11,409 nt of DNA, from the NCBI GenBank assembly GCA_012521035.1, contig JAAYND010000081.1:1-11409 (forward strand), in the 5' to 3' direction. Under the pieces are notes generated by a model, which was given only the letters and a program-made list of their open reading frames with translations, had not been told where the DNA came from and searched no databases. Made by a program: the position numbers and the translations under genes. The stretch's first letter is position 1, and every line of letters starts with the position of its first letter. Source of the DNA: Methanomicrobiales archaeon (lineage in GTDB: Archaea; Halobacteriota; Methanomicrobia; Methanomicrobiales; Methanoculleaceae). Shown here piece by piece: positions 1 to 4,991 of the stretch.

Positions 1-3
1 GCG

Positions 4-78
4 GTCGAATAGGGAGAGGGTGTTACCACCCTCCCCCCTTCCAGGAACCGTACGTGCCCCTTTCAGAGCATACGGCTC
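4..78 (-). ncRNA. Group II intron domains V and VI (ribozyme core and branch-point arm)
   Basis: Domain V occupies 78 down to 45 and is exactly 34 nt. It starts GAGCCGTATG, has a GAAA tetraloop and ends CGTACGGTTC, the usual catalytic hairpin layout. Domain VI follows at about 40-11 as a GGGAGGGTG / CACCCTCTCCC stem closed by a GTAA loop. The A at position 10, 7 nt from the proposed 3' end, lies between this stem and a possible GAA/TTC base stem, and is the likely bulged branch-point adenosine. The maturase stop codon at 89-91 lies close to domain V, so there is no room for a lost HNH domain downstream. Confidence 0.88.
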
Positions 79-88
79 GTGCATTCCG

Positions 89-1570
89 CTACCCCGTTTG
101 GGGCGGCAACGCAAAAAAAGGTTTTCTGGTCTCGTTTCGGGGTGTTGCTTGCCTCATGCGATCCTTTCTCTCCAGGAAATACTTCCGGTCAAGATATGGG
201 TTCGCATCGAGTTTGGGGAATGAATGTCTTCGGATTTTGGTGTCCGAGAACCTCAAGAGTTTGTTCTCCTCTGTCCGAAACACCCATTTTCTCCTTCCCT
301 CTGGCTGCCAGTATCTATGCGCGATCCACGTATTCCCTTTATTGGTATGTCTGTGCCTGCCCCACTGCCATGTCACCGTCCAGAGGTAGTCGTTCAGTTT
401 CCGGAAAGTCTCTGTAGCAACATTGTGGCGGTGGTAATTTGTCCAGCCTCGAATGATCGGGTTCAGGGTTCTGATAAGCGCGTCCTGAGTCCAGGCGCGC
501 GCTTTTTTCACTGTTCTCCCGATCTTTTCCATGATCGCCTTGATCGACTTCTGGGACGGCTTGATGAGCAGTTTCCCGTTGTATTTCCGGAAATTGTAAC
601 CCAAAAAGTCAAATCCTTCGTCGATGTGAGTGATCACGGTCTTCTCTCTCGACAGTTCGAGGCCGCGTTCAGCAAGGAATTCCTGGATGATGTCTCTGGC
701 TTCTTCTGCGATCTCCTTTGTCGGAGCCGTGACGAGGAAGTCATCCGCATAGCGAATGAAGTGGACTTTCATCCGGGGGAAGTTTGCCGCGAGCAGTTGT
801 TCGATCCCATCCAACGTCATGTTGGCGAGGAGGGGTGAGATAATGCCTCCCTGGGGCGTGCCCCGGTCTGTCGGAAAGAGTCGATCCTCAAAGATATAGC
901 CTGCTTTGAGAAATTGGGCAAGGACCGATCGGTCCATGGGAATATGCTCCCTGAGCCAATCGTGGGCGATGTTGTCAAAGCAGCCCTGAATATCTCCTTC
1001 CAGGGTCCATTGGGCCGAGGTCTTTCTCGCTAAGCAGTTGAAGGCATACCCAGATGCGTCCTGTGCCGACCGGAAGAGCCGGAACCCAAATGATCGAGTA
1101 TCGGCCGTTGTCTCTGCTATTGGCTGTAAAGCCAGAGCATAAAGCGCTTGCATTGCCCGGTCATACATGGTTGGAATTGAGATCGGGCGCTTTGTCGCCT
1201 TTCCCGGCTTTGGGATATAGATACGACGAAGCGGTTGTGCGTGGTACTGTTTGTCAGTGAGACTCAGGACTGCCCGCATCTTGGCTGATGCAGAGGTCCA
1301 GAGTACCCCATCAACTCCCGGGGTTCGTTTTCCCTTATTCTGGGTGACGATCCGCACCGCGAGAAGTTTCGCGGAGAAGGAGTGTGTCAAGAGATAACTC
1401 AAACGTTTGACCAGATTCCATTTTCCTGTTTGCGTTGCCTTTGCAATCCGGGTTTGTAGCCTGTTGACAAGGAATTCTGTTTTCTCCCAGTCAATGGCGT
1501 TCCATTGCTGGGCGAGTTCCTTGTCAGTATGCTTCTCGCCTTGCGGCGTCGGTGAATGACATACTTTCAC
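89..1570 (-). CDS. ltrA: Group II intron reverse transcriptase/maturase (LtrA-like)
   Basis: The intron-encoded protein assists splicing of its own RNA and copies it into DNA at new sites. I place the start at GTG 1570, giving 493 aa, because a strong Shine-Dalgarno site, AAGGAGG, lies 7 nt upstream; the frame stays open further upstream only through ribozyme sequence. The N-terminal RT0-like region has the sequence VTQNKGKRTPGVDG at about residues 75-88. The reverse transcriptase palm follows, with GDIQGCFDNI near 192-201, a GTPQGGIISPLLAN block near 237-250 and the catalytic YADD at 274-277. The maturase (X) domain follows, including RGWTNYH around 374-380. The C-terminus ends with DANPYLDRKYF and a short basic tail. 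No Cys-rich HNH endonuclease follows, so the protein is shorter than HNH-bearing relatives of about 600 aa. No frameshift or internal stop is seen, so activity is plausible. Confidence 0.95.
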   Translation of the reverse strand: MKVCHSPTPQGEKHTDKELAQQWNAIDWEKTEFLVNRLQTRIAKATQTGKWNLVKRLSYLLTHSFSAKLLAVRIVTQNKGKRTPGVDGVLWTSASAKMRAVLSLTDKQYHAQPLRRIYIPKPGKATKRPISIPTMYDRAMQALYALALQPIAETTADTRSFGFRLFRSAQDASGYAFNCLARKTSAQWTLEGDIQGCFDNIAHDWLREHIPMDRSVLAQFLKAGYIFEDRLFPTDRGTPQGGIISPLLANMTLDGIEQLLAANFPRMKVHFIRYADDFLVTAPTKEIAEEARDIIQEFLAERGLELSREKTVITHIDEGFDFLGYNFRKYNGKLLIKPSQKSIKAIMEKIGRTVKKARAWTQDALIRTLNPIIRGWTNYHRHNVATETFRKLNDYLWTVTWQWGRHRHTNKGNTWIAHRYWQPEGRRKWVFRTEENKLLRFSDTKIRRHSFPKLDANPYLDRKYFLERKDRMRQATPRNETRKPFFALPPQTG

Positions 1571-2128
1571 GGGTATACCTCCTTTCATTGCTTTGGAATA
1601 CCTGTCCCACGTGGGCGCCCTTTCAGGCTGAGGGAGAAACCCTCTATCCTGCCCATTACAGGCAAGCATTCGCTTCTTGGGACATCCTGTACCGTCTACA
1701 CCGTTTGTCGGTCTCACGACCTCCATACCCCGTTCGGGGGGTGTATCCGGGTTTCCAAGTTCCATATCGAGGATACTGCATGACGTTGTAGGAGCCACCT
1801 CTAGACCGGGAACCTCTCCGTCCGTTTGCCATTCTGTGGATATAGCAGTGATGGCCCGATTCCGTTGCCGATTTTGGCTCAAGTGTATCACCCTGGTTTC
1901 ACTTGTTCCGTGTAACGATCCTTTCGGTGATTCAGCGTTTGCTTCTCCCTGACGTCGTTTACCTGGCAGATGGAACAGATCAGGGTTCTGTTCTTCTCCA
2001 CGTTGTTCCGCGGGCTTCACACAACCCCGTTACCAGGGATGCATGCCACGGTAGGTACGTCTCAAACGGATAAGACGGCGGATCGACCCGCAATCCTCGA
2101 TACAGCTTCTTGTCGCACATATCCCCCA

Positions 2129-2345
2129 CGGTACGGTGTATGAGATGATGCCGGCGAAATGCACAATCCAGGCCGGCATCCCGGGCAGGCCTTTCCGAGG
2201 ATATCTCTACGGTCCGGTGGGTGGGATGATGCCGGCGGAATGCACAATCCGGGCCAGCATCCCGGGCAGGCTTTTCCGGGGATACTTCTACGGTCCGGTG
2301 TATGGGATGATGCCAGCGAAACGCACAATCCGGGCCGGCCTTCCC
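2129..2345. repeat. 81-bp tandem repeat, about 2.7 copies, each with an inverted repeat
   Basis: Units begin at 2129, 2210 and 2291 with exact 81-bp spacing; the third is partial. Each opens with CGGTNCGGTG and carries GATGATGCC followed by GCACAATCC. In unit 1, GATGCCGGC at 2147-2155 pairs perfectly with GCCGGCATC at 2172-2180 across a 16-nt loop. Unit 2 keeps this stem with one mismatch; unit 3 is more degenerate on its right arm. The period is a multiple of three, so one frame reads a 27-residue repeat with the core GMMPAECTIRASIPG, and the minus strand is open as well. I see no start signal or recognisable domain, so I treat this as non-coding structured DNA or RNA. It sits between the intron and the TrpF-like gene. 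Confidence 0.85.
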
Positions 2346-2449
2346 CGTGCTTGTGCCATTGCCGGGGATGTCGCGACTACTGCCCCCTTCCTGTGGGGGC
2401 AGGGGAGGAGCGCCGGAGGCGCGGGCGGGGTGGGGGAGATAGGAGAACA

Positions 2450-2492
2450 GTGTATGACGAGATGCCGGCGAAGAGTATTTTCAGCGCCGGCC
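2450..2492. repeat. Degenerate fourth copy of the 81-bp repeat core
   Basis: The stretch starts GTGTATGACGAGATGCCGGC and ends in AGCGCCGGCC, resembling the start and hairpin of the upstream units (GTGTATGAGATGATGCCGGC, then GCCGGC). The loop between the arms differs, and the spacing from unit 3 is about 152 bp rather than 81 or 162 bp. The stem arms are conserved better than the loop, which hints that the hairpin is the feature being maintained. Confidence 0.5.
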
Positions 2493-2627
2493 TCCCCGCG
2501 CCCCCACAAAACCACCCCGGTGCCGGCAGGCGGGAGCGGTCCCTCCCGCATTTCACCCACCCGTGCAGGGCCGGCGGCCTTCGAACACGCACATACCCTA
2601 TTCTGTCATAACAACAGAGAACTTCCC

Positions 2628-3290
2628 ATGCGCATCAAGTTCTGCGGAACAACCAGCCTTGCGGATATACAGTGCGGCATCGATGCCGGCTGCGATGCCC
2701 TGGGCTTCATCATGGGCGTGAGATACCAGAGCAGCGACTTCGTAACCCCGGAAGATGCCGCAAGACTGATACGAAAACTCCCGCCGTTCATCGAACCGGT
2801 CGCGGTCACCCACCTGCGGGAGACTGAAGACCTTATACGGCTCGTGAGAGACTCACACTGCACGACATTGCAGATCCAGGATACCATCGAGCCGGCCGCG
2901 ATCGACTCCATCCGCGATGCCCTCCCGCACGTAAAGATCATAAAGGCCATCCATGTGACGGATGAATCGGCCATTACGGCCGGAAAACTCTACGAACCCC
3001 ATGCCGACGCACTCCTCCTCGACTCCCGAACCCCGGAGAAGATCGGGGGGACGGGGGTCCCTCACGACTGGAAGATCAGTGCGAGAATCGTGGCAAACTC
3101 ATCGATTCCCGTAATACTTGCAGGAGGGCTCACTCCGGAGAACGTCTGCGAGGCGATACGTCAGGTCCGCCCCTATGGAGTCGATGTGCATACCGGCGTC
3201 AAGAGAGACGGCATCCGCGACCCCGAAAAAACCCGGGCCTTTGTTCGGGAGGCGAGAAGAGCGCTATCAAACCCGGGGAATGGAGAGTAG
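2628..3290 (+). CDS. TrpF-like (phosphoribosylanthranilate isomerase family) protein, likely paralogue
   Basis: This is a 220-aa TIM-barrel protein of the TrpF family. TrpF converts N-(5'-phosphoribosyl)anthranilate to CdRP in tryptophan synthesis. The first strand, MRIKFCG, carries the catalytic Cys6, and LLLDS carries the general-acid Asp132. GGTGVPHDW (140-148), PVILAGGL (161-168) and GVDVHTGVK (184-192) match the conserved blocks. Several positions differ from true TrpF: the SPRYV-like block is SSDFVTPEDA (35-44), placing Asp37 where an Arg normally binds the anthranilate carboxylate. LQLHG is LQIQD, and DVSSGVE is DVHTGVK. No other trp gene is present. I therefore read it as a family member that may act on a different phosphoribosyl substrate. 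ATG 2628 is chosen because MRIKFCG is the normal N-terminus; the frame is open upstream to about 2136 through repeats. There is no clear Shine-Dalgarno site. Confidence 0.85.
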   Translation: MRIKFCGTTSLADIQCGIDAGCDALGFIMGVRYQSSDFVTPEDAARLIRKLPPFIEPVAVTHLRETEDLIRLVRDSHCTTLQIQDTIEPAAIDSIRDALPHVKIIKAIHVTDESAITAGKLYEPHADALLLDSRTPEKIGGTGVPHDWKISARIVANSSIPVILAGGLTPENVCEAIRQVRPYGVDVHTGVKRDGIRDPEKTRAFVREARRALSNPGNGE

Positions 3291-3415
3291 ACCTCTCCCT
3301 CAACCTGGCGCCAGGAAGAACTGGTATCCGGGCAGGGCATCTCGCTCCATCCCGAGACCCTTCGCACAGGCCACAGGCCGCACCGGCTCGAAGGCCGGCA
3401 CCTGCCCTTAAGGAA

Positions 3416-3437
3416 ATATTCATATATTTATGAATAT
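3416..3437 (+). promoter_or_regulatory. Palindromic AT-rich promoter/operator of the first DUF5320-type gene
   Basis: ATATTCAT and ATGAATAT form a perfect 8-bp inverted repeat around ATATTT. TATATTTA inside it (3423-3430) is a good archaeal TATA box, which would start transcription near 3452. A dyad overlapping the TATA box would suit a dimeric repressor, but that role is inferred. Confidence 0.6.
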
Positions 3438-3450
3438 ATGAGTAGTTATT

Positions 3451-3467
3451 GTGGGCGTAGAGCCCAC
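3451..3467 (+). promoter_or_regulatory. 5'-UTR hairpin next to the ribosome-binding site
   Basis: GTGGGC and GCCCAC form a perfect 6-bp stem with loop GTAGA. It lies directly before the Shine-Dalgarno sequence AGGAG (3468-3472) of the gene starting at 3480. With the predicted transcript start near 3452, the mRNA would begin with this hairpin, which could stabilise the 5' end or control ribosome access. Confidence 0.55.
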
Positions 3468-3479
3468 AGGAGACAGACC

Positions 3480-3713
3480 ATGCCAGGATTTGACGGTACA
3501 GGACCCGGGGGACTGGGTCCGATGACCGGCGGTGGATTCGGCTATTGCCACCCCGCCGGCAGGGGGCAGTGGCCCCCCATGTGGGGCCGTCGCATCCCGT
3601 ACTCACCGTATCCGGGACCGGTCTACGGTCTCGGCCGGGGAGGGATGCCCCGGGGTGGGGGCTGGGGTCGTGGCTTCGGCAGAGGCCGGGGCCGCGGATG
3701 GCGGTGCTGGTAA
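3480..3713 (+). CDS. DUF5320-type small Gly/Arg-rich protein, copy 1
   Basis: The protein has 77 aa and begins MPGFDGTGPGGLGPMTGG, the signature of small proteins annotated as DUF5320 in anaerobic archaea and bacteria. Relatives often lie beside dinitrogenase iron-molybdenum cofactor proteins or Mrp-type ATPases; none is present here. Cys23 (GYC) follows the signature. The middle is rich in Pro, Trp and Tyr, and a PVYGLGRGG block at 47-55 leads into a Gly/Arg tail ending WRCW. No enzyme domain, signal peptide or membrane helix is visible. ATG 3480 is preferred over the in-frame ATG at 3438 because AGGAG lies 7 nt before it and the signature starts there. It has a relative on the opposite strand at 4034-4270. 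The function is unknown; the Gly/Arg tail could bind nucleic acid or protein, but this is speculation. Confidence 0.85.
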   Translation: MPGFDGTGPGGLGPMTGGGFGYCHPAGRGQWPPMWGRRIPYSPYPGPVYGLGRGGMPRGGGWGRGFGRGRGRGWRCW

Positions 3714-4033
3714 TACTCACAGGGTCAGTGCAAGAGCCTCATCTGCACATATCACCAACATCCTCCCTGTGGAATCAGCACCAGACCCCCCCTTTCACCC
3801 CCCCGGGATCTCACGCTCCGCTACCCGGATAGCACGATATCACTGATACCCAATCTTCATCAGATAGAAGAGGGTATCCTGGAAATTCATCAAAGAAACG
3901 TTGTTCGTGCCCGGCCGGCACCACTCAGGGAAGAGCCGCACCGGAAGAGCACTCAACAAAAAAATATCGGGTGCAGAGCATCCCGATCAATCATCACACT
4001 CTGGCAGGTTCCGCGAAGAGCGACCGGGGGTAC
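3714..4033. other. 320-bp gap between two convergent DUF5320-type genes
   Basis: I see no gene here. Apart from the minus-strand terminator-like hairpin at 3958-3987, there is a short hairpin, GTGCC-CGGCC-GGCAC, at about 3907-3921. No clear T-rich terminator is seen for the plus-strand gene. Confidence 0.6.
3958..3987 (-). terminator. Hairpin plus T-run terminator after the second DUF5320-type gene
   Basis: Read on the minus strand, ATCGGG and CCCGAT form a perfect 6-bp stem with a 10-nt loop, followed by AT and a run of seven T. It lies about 46 nt after the stop codon at 4034. Archaeal termination needs mainly the T-run, which is present. Confidence 0.62.
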
Positions 4034-4270
4034 TTACCACCGGCGCCTGCGCCCGCCACCGCGGCCGCCGCCGAATCCTCTGCCACATCCCCACGGGATC
4101 CCGCCGCGCCCGAGGCCATAGACCTGCGGCTGCTGGATCGGGGTCTCCTGGGTGGTCTCACCCGCGTCTCCGGCGGGGCTGCCCTCTACCGGCGGCTGGA
4201 CACACCGGCCCATGCGCCGCCCGGTCATCGGCCCCATTCCACGGGGCCCGGTACCATCAAATCCTGGCAT
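4034..4270 (-). CDS. DUF5320-type small Gly/Arg-rich protein, copy 2
   Basis: The protein has 78 aa and starts MPGFDGTGPRGMGPMTGRRM, nearly the same N-terminus as copy 1. Cys23 sits in the same place, within GRC instead of GYC. The centre (about 25-48) is unrelated to copy 1, being rich in Glu, Thr, Gln and Pro. The QVYGLGRGGIP block (49-59) returns to the shared pattern before a Gly/Arg tail ending RRRRW. The ends are therefore conserved while the linker has diverged. The Shine-Dalgarno sequence GGAGG lies 9 nt before the ATG at 4270. The gene converges with copy 1 and diverges from hsp20. No metal-cofactor partner gene is nearby. The function is unknown. Confidence 0.85.
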   Translation of the reverse strand: MPGFDGTGPRGMGPMTGRRMGRCVQPPVEGSPAGDAGETTQETPIQQPQVYGLGRGGIPWGCGRGFGGGRGGGRRRRW

Positions 4271-4310
4271 TTTTTCTTACCTCCGTTTGTATATATTACT
4301 CATATGCGCA

Positions 4311-4324
4311 CAACAATATAAATG
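4311..4324 (-). promoter_or_regulatory. TATA box of the second DUF5320-type gene
   Basis: The minus strand reads CATTTATATTGT, a good archaeal TATA element, giving a predicted transcript start near 4291. Just downstream, ATATGAGTA at 4305-4297 is identical to a 9-mer at 3436-3444 in the promoter region of copy 1, so it may be a shared regulatory site. Confidence 0.55.
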
Positions 4325-4452
4325 TTTCTGTACTGGCGGGCTTCATTGCCGTCATCAGTGCCCTCCAGGCGATCCACCCCGGCAAAAAAGATCGGGAGGG
4401 CAACAGCACACATTCATGGATATCCATCCGCACCCCCACCCGGTACGAAGGG

Positions 4453-4461
4453 TTAAGTATA
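4453..4461 (+). promoter_or_regulatory. Possible TATA box of hsp20
   Basis: TTAAGTATA is TATA-like and would start transcription near 4484. That leaves about 26 nt of leader carrying the AGGAGG site before the TTG start. It supports a start near 4510 rather than far upstream in the open frame. Confidence 0.42.
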
Positions 4462-4509
4462 CCCGATCCGGAGATATCCCCGGATAGCGAGAGAGCCAGG
4501 AGGGGGAGA

Positions 4510-4965
4510 TTGACAGGAAAGAAGGAGGATCCTGATCCAGCACGAAAGCAACCGAATGAGACGCCGGATGACCAGGGAAGGATAGATAGGCTGCCACCGG
4601 CATCCCGCAGAAGCGACCGCGATTTCCGTGGCCATTCCACAGATTTCCGGGTCGATATCCTCGACCACGGAGACCAGGTGATCGTGGTTGCAGAACTCCC
4701 GGGCGCAGATGAGAGCGCGATCAACATCAGGCTCTTGAATCCGCAGACCCTGCGGATAACAGCAAAGCGTGCCGGGCCGGCAGCGGAAGGATACTACGTC
4801 CAGGAACGCAGCGGCGGCACCCTGAGCCGCCTGATCCGCCTGCCCGCGAGCGTCACGGGCGAGGCCGCAAAGACCGGTTACAGAAACGGTGTCCTCGAGG
4901 TGCGTATGACAAAGGTGCCGGTCGACCACCGGGGCACGGGAGGGAAGGAGATCCCTATCGAGTGA
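4510..4965 (+). CDS. hsp20: Small heat-shock protein, Hsp20/alpha-crystallin family
   Basis: Small heat-shock proteins hold unfolding proteins in soluble oligomers without using ATP. The proposed product is 151 aa. The alpha-crystallin domain runs from about residue 44 (TDFRVDILDHGDQVIVVAELPG) to 135. It contains LRITAKR (81-87), a loop with YYVQERSGGTLSRLIRLP (95-112) and the family motif YRNGVLEVRM (124-133). The C-terminus has the IPI form of the I-X-I motif (148-150) that locks subunits together. The N-terminal arm is about 43 residues, charged and apparently disordered. There is no in-frame ATG. TTG 4510 is chosen because AGGAGG at 4498-4503 lies 6 nt upstream and a TATA-like box sits near 4457. 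The frame is open upstream to about 3901, but that sequence overlaps the opposite-strand gene and is not protein-like. It converges with the TreT-like gene, with stop codons 26 nt apart. Confidence 0.88.
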   Translation: MTGKKEDPDPARKQPNETPDDQGRIDRLPPASRRSDRDFRGHSTDFRVDILDHGDQVIVVAELPGADESAINIRLLNPQTLRITAKRAGPAAEGYYVQERSGGTLSRLIRLPASVTGEAAKTGYRNGVLEVRMTKVPVDHRGTGGKEIPIE

Positions 4966-4991
4966 CCACGCAAAAGACCTCCAGCGAGGGG

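Larger units (their letters stand above)
4..2022 (-). mobile_element. Group II intron, apparently full length, with internal maturase gene
   Basis: This is a self-splicing, retrotransposing group II intron read on the minus strand. The 5' end at 2022 reads GTGTG, matching the GUGYG consensus. The 3' end at 4 reads CGAC, matching the AY ending. Between these lie about 450 nt of 5' ribozyme sequence, the maturase gene in the domain IV position, then domain V and domain VI. The total of about 2.0 kb is normal for an ORF-bearing intron. Base composition is visibly less GC-rich than the flanking genes, which fits acquisition by transfer. The exon 5' of the insertion ends in GGGGTT; a possible EBS1, AACCC at 1753-1749, could pair with its GGGTT, but this pairing is tentative. 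Only three bases lie beyond the 3' end in the window, so the interrupted locus cannot be identified. The ends rest on consensus and were not tested by folding. Confidence 0.88.
2023..2627. other. 605-bp region without a credible gene; repeats and hairpins
   Basis: This region separates the intron from the TrpF-like gene. It holds the 5' flank of the intron (2023-2128), the 81-bp repeats, and a very GC-rich stretch at 2380-2440. It also holds a perfect 7-bp hairpin at 2530-2549, GCGGGAG / CTCCCGC with a 6-nt loop. Long open frames on both strands here are what GC-rich, in-phase repeats produce; none has a convincing start signal or a known domain. A weak TATA-like CCTATTCT at 2598-2605 would put a transcript start at about the TrpF ATG. 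Confidence 0.6.

Noticed and set aside
224..838. 204-codon plus-strand frame opposite the maturase
   Set aside because: It mirrors the reverse-transcriptase coding sequence in antisense, has no domain of its own and no start signal.
1571..2020. 150-codon N-terminal extension of the maturase in the same frame
   Set aside because: It covers the ribozyme 5' domains, shows no protein family pattern, and a strong Shine-Dalgarno site precedes GTG 1570.
2062..2328. Minus-strand repeat protein of 88 codons
   Set aside because: It is the antisense reading of the 81-bp repeats, open because the period is a multiple of three; no ribosome-binding site or family match is seen.
2129..2345. CRISPR array
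   Set aside because: The units are contiguous 81-bp tandem copies without unique spacers, and no cas gene is present.
3199..3720. Minus-strand frame of 173 codons across the TrpF end and DUF5320-type copy 1
   Set aside because: It overlaps two well-supported genes and runs through the AT-rich promoter; its composition is that of an antisense shadow.
3901..4509. Upstream extension of the Hsp20 frame to about 3901
   Set aside because: It is antisense to the second DUF5320-type gene and its promoter, and the TTG with AGGAGG at 4498 explains the real start.
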